From Amycolatopsis sp. NBRC 101858 (GTDB lineage Bacteria > Actinomycetota > Actinomycetes > Mycobacteriales > Pseudonocardiaceae): DNA of 64,000 bases. Of this stretch, positions 29,033-37,765 are shown in pieces. The first letter of the stretch is position 1. Every line of letters starts with the position of its first letter. The stretch is taken from contig NZ_BSTD01000001.1 of the NCBI RefSeq assembly GCF_030269325.1, forward strand, positions 1,504,681-1,568,680, read 5' to 3'. Made by a program: the position numbers and the translations under genes. The notes beneath the pieces were generated by a model that saw nothing but the letters and a program-made list of their open reading frames with translations, searched no databases and was not told the origin of the DNA.

Positions 29033-29433
29033 CGACTTCCTTCCGGTGTTTCCACCACGACAGTGGTCGCCTTGACCACCGCGACCGCGAGCACCCCCGG
29101 GCGCAGGCCCAGCTCGCGGACGGCTTCCGTACTCATCAGGGACACCACCCGGTGTGCCCCGCACTGCAGTTCCACCTGAGCCATCACCTTGTCGGCGACG
29201 ACCTCGGTGACCAGCCCGACGAACCTGTTGCGGGCGGAGCGGCCGACGGTGGAGGGATCTTCGGGACCGGAGGCCTGGGCCCGGGCGAACCCCGCCAGCT
29301 GGGCGCCGTCGACGACCTTGCGGCCGGCGGCGTCGTCGGTCGCGGTCAGCTGCCCCGCGCGCACCCACCTCCGGACGGTGTCGTCACTGACGCCGAGCAG
29401 GCGCGCGGCCTCGGACAACCGAAATTGCGGCAT
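29029..29433 (-). CDS. HTH plus TOBE molybdate-responsive protein (ModE/Mop-like)
   Basis: A 134-residue protein. Residues 1 to about 55 are a MerR/excisionase-type helix-turn-helix (FRLSEAARLLGVSDDTVRRWVRAGQL). Residues about 68-130 are a TOBE/Mop molybdate-binding domain (SARNRFVGLVTEVVADKVMAQVELQCG ... TTVVVETPE). Such short HTH-TOBE proteins are common first genes of actinobacterial mod operons and are taken to repress them when molybdate is abundant. It is the first gene of the leftward mod operon. Confidence 0.88.
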   Translation of the reverse strand: MPQFRLSEAARLLGVSDDTVRRWVRAGQLTATDDAAGRKVVDGAQLAGFARAQASGPEDPSTVGRSARNRFVGLVTEVVADKVMAQVELQCGAHRVVSLMSTEAVRELGLRPGVLAVAVVKATTVVVETPEGSR

Positions 29434-29466
29434 GGCGCAGACATTATCTCCGCAGTTGAGGAAAAG

Positions 29467-29946
29467 CTACGCGGGGCGTGAATTGTGCAGAACTTCAGTC
29501 CGCAGCTGTTCCAGGATGACATTCTGATAACGCTCGATGGCTTTTCGCTCGGCCGGGGAGAACTGCGCCAGCGTCTCACGAAGGGCGTCGAAGGCCGACT
29601 CGAAGAGCGGCGCGAAGCGCTCCTCGGCCCCCGGCACGACCTCGACGAGGACCTTGCGGCGGTCCTCCGGATCGCGGACCCGGCGGACCAGGCCGACCTT
29701 CTCCAGCCGGTCGACGACCCCGGTCACGGCACCGGTCGACAGCCCCGTCAGCTCGGCGATCCGGCCGGCGGTCAACGGTCCGCCCGATTGGATGACCAGG
29801 TCGAACGTCTTGTGGTCGGTTCCGGACAGGCCCATCCGCTCGGCGATCCGGGCGTGCCGGAGGACGGTGAACGTGCTGCCCCGGCGGCCCAATTCCGCGA
29901 AGCGGAACAGCTCCTCATCGGTGACCGGGTAAGTCTTTTCCGTCAC
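29467..29946 (-). CDS. MarR family regulator, divergent from moaA
   Basis: A 159-residue winged-helix regulator from GTG 29946. FDLVIQSGGPLTAGRIAELTGLSTGAVTGVVDRLEKVGLVRRVRDPEDRRKVLVEV is the typical MarR DNA-binding segment with the DxRR wing. The helical ends form the dimer interface. It lies between the mod operon and moaA, 33 nt upstream of the HTH-TOBE gene, but regulation of molybdenum genes is only a positional guess. A short imperfect symmetric element sits just upstream (29956-29972). Confidence 0.88.
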   Translation of the reverse strand: MTEKTYPVTDEELFRFAELGRRGSTFTVLRHARIAERMGLSGTDHKTFDLVIQSGGPLTAGRIAELTGLSTGAVTGVVDRLEKVGLVRRVRDPEDRRKVLVEVVPGAEERFAPLFESAFDALRETLAQFSPAERKAIERYQNVILEQLRTEVLHNSRPA

Positions 29947-29955
29947 AGGCCCTCG

Positions 29956-29972
29956 TTAGTTCGGCAACTGAA
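29956..29972. promoter_or_regulatory. Possible MarR operator
   Basis: The imperfect palindrome ttagttcggcaactgaa lies 10 nt upstream of the MarR start and about 70 nt upstream of moaA. One half-site carries an extra base. It fits an autorepressor site by position only. Confidence 0.3.
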
Positions 29973-30039
29973 CCACTCACTCCGCAAAGTATCCTAGCGA
30001 TCGCGTCCGTTCGCACGTTCCGGAGCTAGGCTGGGCGTA

Positions 30040-31104
30040 ATGACGGCAGTGGATCTCGGGTTTCCTCGCGTCCCCGGTACACGAGGGTCATCTCGCGTGC
30101 CCAGGCCCGAGAACCCGCAACTCATCGACACCTTCGGCCGGGTGGCCACCGATCTCCGGGTTTCGCTGACGGATCGGTGCAACCTGCGCTGCACCTACTG
30201 CATGCCCGCGGAGGGCCTCGACTGGATGCCGGGCGAGCAGGTGCTGTCCGACGACGAGCTGGTCCGCCTGATGCGGATCGCCGTCGAGCAGCTCGGCGTC
30301 ACCGACATCCGGCTCACCGGCGGCGAACCGCTGCTGCGGCCGGGCCTCGAGGACATCGTCGCGCGGGTCACGGCGTTGTCGCCGCGGCCGCGGCTGTCCA
30401 TGACCACCAACGGGATCGGGCTCGCCAAGCGCGCGGCCGGGCTCGCGGCGGCCGGGCTGAACCGGATCAACGTCTCGCTCGACACCGTCGACCCCGAGAC
30501 GTTCCTGAAGATCACCCGGCGCGACCGGCTCTCGCACGTCGTGGCCGGGCTGGCCGCGGCGCGGGACGCCGGGATGACGCCGGTGAAGGTCAACGCCGTG
30601 CTGATCCGCGGGCTCAACGAGACCGAAGCCGTGCCGCTGCTGAAGTTCTGCCTCGCCGAGGGCTACCACCTGCGGTTCATCGAGCAGATGCCGCTGGACG
30701 CCCAGCACGGCTGGAACCGCGGCGAGATGATCACCGCGGCCGGGATCCTCGAGATGCTGGAGGCGGAGTTCACGCTGACGCCGTTCCCGGCCGCCCGGGG
30801 CGGCGCGCCGGCCGAGCGCTGGCTGGTCGACGGCGGGCCCGGCGACGTCGGCGTGATCGCGTCGGTGACCCGGCCGTTCTGCGCGGCGTGCGAGCGGACG
30901 CGGCTGACCGCGGACGGCGCGGTGCGGTCCTGCCTCTTCAGCAACGACGAAACGGATTTGCGCTCCCTCGCGCGCGCGGGCGCGCGCGATGAAGAGATTG
31001 CCGACGCCTGGCGCGCGACGATGTGGGGCAAGCTCGCGGGACACGAGATCAACGACGCCGGGTTCGCGCAGCCGATCCGGCCGATGAGCGCGATCGGCGG
31101 CTGA
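30040..31104 (+). CDS. moaA: GTP 3',8-cyclase
   Basis: A 354-residue radical-SAM enzyme for the first step of molybdenum cofactor synthesis, turning GTP into 3',8-cyclo-GTP. The N-terminal cluster is DRCNLRCTYC (C47, C51, C54). The SAM-binding GGEPL follows, and the C-terminal cluster is FCAACERTRLTADGAVRSC (C-x2-C-x13-C). The protein ends in the di-glycine tail required in MoaA. An extra N-terminal stretch of about 30 residues (PRVPGTRGSSRVPRP) precedes the conserved DTFGR start and is probably unstructured. moaD follows 1 nt downstream. Confidence 0.96.
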   Translation: MTAVDLGFPRVPGTRGSSRVPRPENPQLIDTFGRVATDLRVSLTDRCNLRCTYCMPAEGLDWMPGEQVLSDDELVRLMRIAVEQLGVTDIRLTGGEPLLRPGLEDIVARVTALSPRPRLSMTTNGIGLAKRAAGLAAAGLNRINVSLDTVDPETFLKITRRDRLSHVVAGLAAARDAGMTPVKVNAVLIRGLNETEAVPLLKFCLAEGYHLRFIEQMPLDAQHGWNRGEMITAAGILEMLEAEFTLTPFPAARGGAPAERWLVDGGPGDVGVIASVTRPFCAACERTRLTADGAVRSCLFSNDETDLRSLARAGARDEEIADAWRATMWGKLAGHEINDAGFAQPIRPMSAIGG

Positions 31105-31105
31105 G

Positions 31106-31366
31106 ATGTCGACTTTGACCATCGTGGTGCGGTACTTCGCCTCGGCGCGGGCCGCGGCGGGAGAAGAAGAGGAGAAGGTGCAGCTGCCGGCCGGCGCCCG
31201 CGTGTCGGACGCCGTGGCCGAGCTGCGCCGGCTCCACCCTTCGGGCCTGCCCCGGGTCCTGGACGCCGCCAGCTACCTGCTCGACGGCTTCGCGGTGCGA
31301 GACCTCACCCGCCCCCTCCAGGACGGCGCGGAACTGGACGTCCTCCCGCCCTTCGCCGGCGGCTGA
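31106..31366 (+). CDS. moaD: MoaD/ThiS family sulfur carrier
   Basis: An 86-residue ubiquitin-fold protein. It begins TLTIVVRYFASARAAAG, as MoaD proteins do, and ends PPFAGG, the di-glycine tail that becomes the thiocarboxylate sulfur donor to molybdopterin synthase. The partner MoaE is encoded at 34493-35413 as part of a fusion. It is co-transcribed with moaA. Confidence 0.92.
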   Translation: MSTLTIVVRYFASARAAAGEEEEKVQLPAGARVSDAVAELRRLHPSGLPRVLDAASYLLDGFAVRDLTRPLQDGAELDVLPPFAGG

Positions 31367-31387
31367 CCCCGGCAGGCCTGTGCGCGA

Positions 31388-31607
31388 AGGGTCGACACGC
31401 GTGTTTGAAGGGTCGACACGGCACCCGCCGCCCGTTTTGCCCGTGTCGACCTCCTGATCACGCGTGTCGACCCTCTGATCACGCGTGTCGACCTTCCGAT
31501 CACGCGAGCCGACCCTCCAGGCACGCGAGCCGACTCCCTGGGTACGCGAGCCGTCCGTCCGGGTACGCGCGTTCGTCCTCTCTATATATGCGCCGACCGT
31601 TCGGGTA
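31388..31607. repeat. Degenerate 21-bp tandem repeats with an inverted leading unit
   Basis: From 31441 to about 31607 six tandem 20-21-bp units share the core cgcg(tg/ag)(t/c)cgac and decay rightwards, followed by two shorter or longer variants (31566-31590, 31591-31607). Two inverted units precede them. agggtcgacacgcgtg at 31388-31403 is an exact inverted copy of 31459-31474, and a partial copy lies at 31409-31420. Peptides from these repeats (DHACRPS-type) look non-coding. It sits directly after moaD. Confidence 0.75.
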
Positions 31608-31752
31608 CGGCAGCCGACCGCTCGGCGAAGCCCGTGGCCGGCTCCCGGCGTGGCGCGTCACCGGATCCGGGGTGTTCGCGAGAAGCTGATCGCGTCCCGC
31701 CGCAACGCCATCCGGTGACACGTTTCGCCTGGTCCGTCGCGGTGCGTTGACC

Positions 31753-31862
31753 CACCTGGACGTCGGCGGTAGCCGGAGTCGCTCCAGGTGTGACTCGAAA
31801 CCCCACGAAGAGGTGGGACTGCTGTGACTCAAGGGGCACATGAGGCAGACTTGTCAAGTCTG
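31753..31862. other. Cluster of inverted repeats in the moaD-rpf spacer
   Basis: In the 977-nt spacer between moaD and rpf, three symmetric elements lie close together. They are CACCTGGA / TCCAGGTG (31753-31760 and 31783-31790), a CCCAC / GTGGG hairpin near 31802-31817, and a perfect 17-nt palindrome CAGACTTG-T-CAAGTCTG at 31846-31862. The rest of 31610-32052 holds nothing I can support. Confidence 0.5.
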
Positions 31863-32052
31863 GCGAACACCCGCGACCGGTCATAAGATGCGCGCTTCAA
31901 TCGCGGACAGTGCGTCGCGAATGGGCCATTCGCTGCGCAAAACACGTGATGCAAGCCTCACGATCCGTGTTTTATCTCGACAAGGAAACGGGCAGATAAC
32001 GGCCCGCTGACCTGCGCAAACAGTCACATCGACAGGGGTTGCGTGCTGTTAC

Positions 32053-32068
32053 TGTGACGTAGGTCACG
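32053..32068. promoter_or_regulatory. Candidate CRP-family binding site upstream of rpf
   Basis: TGTGACGTAGGTCACG matches the CRP consensus TGTGA-N6-TCACA at 9 of 10 half-site positions. An AATAAT -10-like hexamer lies just downstream at 32074-32079. In M. tuberculosis the CRP homologue Rv3676 is established as a regulator of rpfA, which supports the call. Confidence 0.6.
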
Positions 32069-32153
32069 CCCCGAATAATTTCCGATCACGGCTCTCGTTA
32101 CGTACCGTCGCTTTTCGGTTGGCCCCGACCAACCAGCACGACCGGGAATCCGT

Positions 32154-32976
<823 letters not shown>

Positions 32977-33021
32977 CGATCGCGCAGTGATGCGTAGGTC
33001 CGGCCTCGAGCCGTGACAGCA

Positions 33022-33062
33022 CGAGCCCTCCACCGCCAATCCCCCGGGCGGTGGAGGGCTCG
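33022..33062 (+). terminator. Terminator after rpf
   Basis: A perfect 16-bp inverted repeat (33022-33037 and 33047-33062) with a 9-nt loop lies 45 nt after the rpf stop. There is no long U-run, as is usual in high-GC actinobacteria. Confidence 0.8.
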
Positions 33063-33137
33063 CACGCATCCGGCGTGCGGCTGAGGTCGCGCTCGCCGGC
33101 AGGGCGGCTTGGCCAGGTCAACCGCACGCACCGGCGC

Positions 33138-33397
33138 GTTGCCTGACGGCCGCACGACCACCCGCTCGCGCGCCTTCCGCACCGCCACCAGCCGCGACGC
33201 GGCTCGCGCGAACGGCCTGCGCGCCTTCCGCACCGCCGACGGCCGCACGACCACCCCGCTCGCGCGAACCGCCGCCTGCGCGCCTTCCGCGCCGCCGCCG
33301 GCCGCACGACCACCCCGCTCGCACGAACCGCCGCCCGCGCGCCTCCCGCACCGCCGACGGCCGCGCGACCACCCGACTCACGCGAACGCCCCTTTCG
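33138..33397. repeat. 59-bp tandem repeats in the rpf-marR spacer
   Basis: Three adjacent units of 58-59 bp (33222-33280, 33281-33339, 33340-33397) share the core cgcct(t/c)ccgc...ggccgc(a/g)cgacc. They are preceded by a shortened 51-bp unit (33171-33221) and a partial one (33138-33170). The pure Arg/Ala/Pro-rich translations on either strand look non-coding. The spacer 32977-33550 holds no gene besides the terminator. Confidence 0.75.
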
Positions 33398-33550
33398 CGC
33401 CACCGCGCCCGCGTGGATCGTCCGTTACGAGGCATTCGCCGCACCCGCGCACGAGGCGCCGTCGCTACCGCCCTGAGTCGCGGTACGCGGCCTCCAGCCC
33501 CGCGCAGCCGTCCGGGCGCCTGCTCGCCCCTCCGCCCGTCCTCGGGCCTC

Positions 33551-34006
33551 TCAGAGCGCGCGGATCCTCTCCGCCTCCCTCAGCTGCATCCGCTCGCCCC
33601 GGCGCAGCACCTCGGCCACCAACTCCAGCTGCTCCGGCGTGTAGTCCTCGAGGATCGCCCGGCCCGCGCGCTCGATCGGCGCGTAGATCTCTTCCAGCAG
33701 CTTCGCCGCCTCGGGCGTCAGCTCCACCACCGCCCGGCGGCGATCGTCCGTCGATGTGCGGCGGGTCAGGTGGCCCGCGTGCGTCAACCGCTGGATCGCC
33801 GTCGTCGTCGCCGCGGGGCTCAACCGGGCCTGCGTCGCCAACTGTCCCGCCGTCAGCGTTCCCGCCGCCGCGATCAGGCCGATGATCCGCAGGTCCGTCC
33901 GGTTCACCCCGAACGCCGACGCCGCGGCTTCGTCCACCACGTCGTTCGCCGCGCCGGAGGCCGCCGCGGCCTGGGTCGCCTCCGTGACCAGAGATTGCTT
34001 CGACAC
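33551..34006 (-). CDS. MarR family regulator
   Basis: A 151-residue winged-helix regulator from GTG 34006. AFGVNRTDLRIIGLIAAAGTLTAGQLATQARLSPAATTTAIQRLTHAGHLTRRTSTDDRRRAVVEL covers the recognition helix and the wing. It is divergent from a deazaflavin-type oxidoreductase gene. Two copies of TTCGA-N3-TCGAA lie in the shared promoter, one covering its own start codon, so it probably represses both genes. Confidence 0.9.
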   Translation of the reverse strand: MSKQSLVTEATQAAAASGAANDVVDEAAASAFGVNRTDLRIIGLIAAAGTLTAGQLATQARLSPAATTTAIQRLTHAGHLTRRTSTDDRRRAVVELTPEAAKLLEEIYAPIERAGRAILEDYTPEQLELVAEVLRRGERMQLREAERIRAL

Positions 34007-34048
34007 TCGAAAGAGTCTACCGTGACGGCGAATACTTCGATAGTCGAA
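33999..34048. promoter_or_regulatory. Pair of TTCGA-N3-TCGAA operators for the MarR regulator
   Basis: Two perfect inverted repeats occur in the intergenic region: TTCGACACTCGAA at 33999-34011, across the MarR start codon, and TTCGATAGTCGAA at 34036-34048, 12 nt before the oxidoreductase start. Flanking CT and AG extend the symmetry (CTTTCGA-type). Identical arms with different spacers are strong evidence for a common binding protein. Confidence 0.75.
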
Positions 34049-34059
34049 AGGATTGCGCC

Positions 34060-34506
34060 GTGGTGACCCGTCAAGCCCTGCCTCGCTGGCTCCGTCCCGC
34101 CAACCGGTTCGTCCGCCTGCTGACCCGGCTGGGACTGCGCGTGGGCACCATCCACGTCCTGACCGTCCCCGGCCGCCGGTCGGGTGCGCCGCGGCCCACT
34201 CCGGTCTCGCCGCTGACCGTCGACGGCCTTCGCTACGTCATCGCCGGCGTTCCCCAGGGCGACTGGGCGCGCAACGTCCGCGCCGCCGGCCGGGGCGAAC
34301 TCACCCACGGGCGCCGGAAGCAAGCCGTGACGCTCGACGAGGTCACCGATCCCGGCGTCCGCGCCACCGTCATGCGCGCCTTCCCGCGCGAGGTTCCGCA
34401 CGGGGTGCCGATGTTCGTCCGGCTGGGCCTCGTCACCAGCGGGAGCGAAGACGAGTTCGCCGCGGCCGCCGGGCGTGTCGCCGTCTTCCGGATTACGGCG
34501 AGTTGA
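34060..34506 (+). CDS. Deazaflavin (F420)-dependent nitroreductase family protein
   Basis: A 148-residue protein of the DDN/FDOR-B split-barrel family. LTVPGRRSGAPRPTPVSPLTVDGLRYVIAGVPQGDWARNVRAAGRGEL has the conserved GRRSG and DW-x-RNVRA cofactor-site motifs. Such proteins use reduced F420 to reduce quinones, nitro compounds or other electrophiles. The start is GTG 34060, under likely control of the divergent MarR. Its last 14 nt overlap the convergent Mog-MoaE gene. Confidence 0.88.
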   Translation: MVTRQALPRWLRPANRFVRLLTRLGLRVGTIHVLTVPGRRSGAPRPTPVSPLTVDGLRYVIAGVPQGDWARNVRAAGRGELTHGRRKQAVTLDEVTDPGVRATVMRAFPREVPHGVPMFVRLGLVTSGSEDEFAAAAGRVAVFRITAS

Positions 34507-35413
34507 CCCATTCGTCCGTGCCGTCGGTGAAGTGCTGGTGCTTCCAGACCGGGAGCCGCGCCTTCACCTCGTCCACCAGGTCCGAGCACGCCGAGAACGC
34601 TTGGCCGCGGTGCTCCGCCGCCACCGCGCACGCCAGCGCCACGTCGCCGATCGTCAGGTGACCGACGCGGTGGCTCACCGCCACCGCCCGCACGCCCACC
34701 CAGCGCGTGGCCAGCTCCGCGACCACGTCCGCGATCACCTGGCTCGCGCTCGGGTGGCCCTCGTACGTCAGGTCGCGCACGCCCTTGCCGCCGTCGTGGT
34801 CGCGGACCACCCCGGCGAACGTCACCACCGCGCCCGCCGCGTCGTCCTCGACCAGGCCGGCGTGCTCTTCGACCGACAGCGCCTCCTCGGTGACCAGCGC
34901 CCGCGCGACGCGCACCTCCGGCTGGTGCGCCGCGGGACGCGGGTGGTCACCGCCGGCCAGCTGGTCGACGGCGTGGTCCAGGATGCCGTCGAGCACGCCC
35001 AGGCCGTCCTTGACGCCGCCGCTGGAGCCCGGGAGGTTCACGACCAGGGTCCGCCCGGCCACGCCCGCGACCCCACGCGAGAGCACCGCCGTCGGGACCT
35101 TCGGCAGCCCGGCCGCGCGGATCGCGTCCGCGACGCCCGGCAGCTCGTGGTCCAGCACCCCGCGCGTGACGTCCGGGGTGCGGTCGGTCGGCGAAATGCC
35201 GGTGCCGCCGGTGGTGAGCACGACGGCGACGCCGTCGGCCAGCGCTGCCCGCAAGGCGACGCCCACCGGGTCGCCGTCCTCGACGACGACCGGCGCCGGC
35301 ACCTCGTACCCGCGCCCGGCCAGCCAGGCGACGATCACCGGGCCCGTCTTGTCTTCGTAGACACCCTTCGCGGCGCGGTTGGACGCCACGATCACGCGTG
35401 CGGTGCGCTTCAC
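34493..35413 (-). CDS. moaE: Molybdenum cofactor Mog/MoaB-MoaE fusion protein
   Basis: A 306-residue fusion. Residues about 1-155 are a MogA/MoaB molybdopterin adenylyltransferase domain (RVIVASNRAAKGVYEDKTGP, VLTTGGTGISPTDRTPDV, LVVNLPGSSGG). Residues about 165-306 are MoaE, the large subunit of molybdopterin synthase (VTFAGVVRDHDGGKGV, VSHRVGHLTIGDVA), including both conserved lysines in EVKARLPVWKHQ. It joins the sulfur-insertion and adenylation steps in one polypeptide. The GTG at 35413 overlaps the moaC stop by 4 nt. Confidence 0.92.
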   Translation of the reverse strand: MKRTARVIVASNRAAKGVYEDKTGPVIVAWLAGRGYEVPAPVVVEDGDPVGVALRAALADGVAVVLTTGGTGISPTDRTPDVTRGVLDHELPGVADAIRAAGLPKVPTAVLSRGVAGVAGRTLVVNLPGSSGGVKDGLGVLDGILDHAVDQLAGGDHPRPAAHQPEVRVARALVTEEALSVEEHAGLVEDDAAGAVVTFAGVVRDHDGGKGVRDLTYEGHPSASQVIADVVAELATRWVGVRAVAVSHRVGHLTIGDVALACAVAAEHRGQAFSACSDLVDEVKARLPVWKHQHFTDGTDEWVNSP

Positions 35414-35880
35414 GGCCGCTCCCAGGTCCCGGTCTTGCCGCCGTCCTTGCGGAGCAGGCGGACGTCGTCCAGCGTCGCGGCCGGGTCGACGGCCTTGATC
35501 ATGTCGTGCAGGGTGAGCCCGGCCACGGCCACGGCGGTCAGCGCTTCCATCTCGACGCCGGTGACGTCGGTGGTCTTCGCGGTCGCGCGGATGCCGACTT
35601 CGGCCTCGCCGAGGGTGAACTCGACCTTGACCCCGGACAGCGCGATCTGGTGGCACAGCGGGATCAGCTCGGGCACCCGCTTGGCGCCCATGATCCCGGC
35701 GATGCGGGCGGTGGCGAGGGCGTCGCCCTTGGGGAGGCCGTCGGTGGCCAGCAGCCGGAGCACCTCGGCGGTGGTCCGCACGGTGCCGGCCGCGAGCGCG
35801 GTGCGCGCGGTGGCGGTCTTGCCGGAGACGTCGACCATCCGGGCGGCGCCGGTCTCGTCGACGTGGCTGAGTTCACTCAC
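35410..35880 (-). CDS. moaC: Cyclic pyranopterin monophosphate synthase
   Basis: A 156-residue protein of usual MoaC length, which rearranges 3',8-cyclo-GTP to cPMP. It has KTDVTGVEMEALTAVA (conserved catalytic region, with TTDVTGVEMEALT), ELIPLCHQIALSGV and DMIKAVD with the conserved lysine. It is the first gene of a leftward moaC/Mog-MoaE pair, and complements moaA and moaD on the other side of rpf. Confidence 0.95.
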   Translation of the reverse strand: MSELSHVDETGAARMVDVSGKTATARTALAAGTVRTTAEVLRLLATDGLPKGDALATARIAGIMGAKRVPELIPLCHQIALSGVKVEFTLGEAEVGIRATAKTTDVTGVEMEALTAVAVAGLTLHDMIKAVDPAATLDDVRLLRKDGGKTGTWERP

Positions 35881-35949
35881 AAGCCGAGGCTACTTCCGGG
35901 ACGGGTGAAGGGTGACGGCGGTCGGGCCCGGCGAGTGGATCAGCGCGAA

Positions 35950-35988
35950 GGACCCCGGTCGTCCGTCGAAGGGACGATTCCGGGGTCC
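35950..35988 (-). terminator. Terminator after the malic enzyme gene
   Basis: GGACCCCGG at 35950-35958 pairs with the complementary CCGGGGTCC at 35980-35988, and the stem continues with one bulge through TCGTCC/GGACGA. It sits 14 nt after the malic enzyme stop on the minus strand. Confidence 0.7.
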
Positions 35989-36001
35989 GCGCAGGGAAGA
36001 C

Positions 36002-37390
<1,389 letters not shown>

Positions 37391-37495
37391 GGCGCTTACC
37401 CCCGCATGGGAAAAGACGGTTGGGACGGGAGCGAACCTACTCCCGTGACCGCCCTCACGAGGCCCCGATACCGGTACTGACCAGTAACTATGCGG

Positions 37496-37675
37496 TCAGC
37501 GGTTGATCTCGGTCTCGGGGTGCACGTAGGGCACCGTGTCGAGCGGGAAGGTGATGTCACCGAACGGCGACAGCGCGCCCTGGCGGTCCGACGACAGTTC
37601 GGTCACGGGGTGCTCGCCGTCCTCGCCCGGCCAGGTCGGGTCGATTCCCTTGTGCTTCTTCTCGCCCTTGGCCAC
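37496..37675 (-). CDS. Small conserved-looking hypothetical protein
   Basis: A 59-residue soluble protein from GTG 37675, chosen because GGAGG sits 5-6 nt upstream. It is charged and Pro-rich with no transmembrane helix (AKGEKKHKGIDPTWPGED ... PYVHPETEINR). I do not recognise it. It lies 105 nt upstream of malic enzyme on the same strand and is divergent from the helicase-like gene. Confidence 0.6.
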   Translation of the reverse strand: MAKGEKKHKGIDPTWPGEDGEHPVTELSSDRQGALSPFGDITFPLDTVPYVHPETEINR

Positions 37676-37765
37676 AACGTCCTCCACAGCCGTGTTCGGT
37701 TCCAGCCAGGACAGTCTGCCCGAGCCGGGGCAGCCTGTCGCAACCGCCCGGTATCCTGGCCTTCT

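Noticed and set aside
28163..29368. Longer modA from an upstream start
   Set aside because: The extension overlaps the HTH-TOBE gene in another frame, and the true signal peptide begins at 29032 with a good ribosome site.
31441..31607. CRISPR array
   Set aside because: Units are contiguous with no spacers, and no cas gene is present.
31405..31689. Possible gene in the 21-bp repeats
   Set aside because: The repeat gives a DHACRPS-like peptide only because the unit is a multiple of three. No ribosome site or conserved end is seen.
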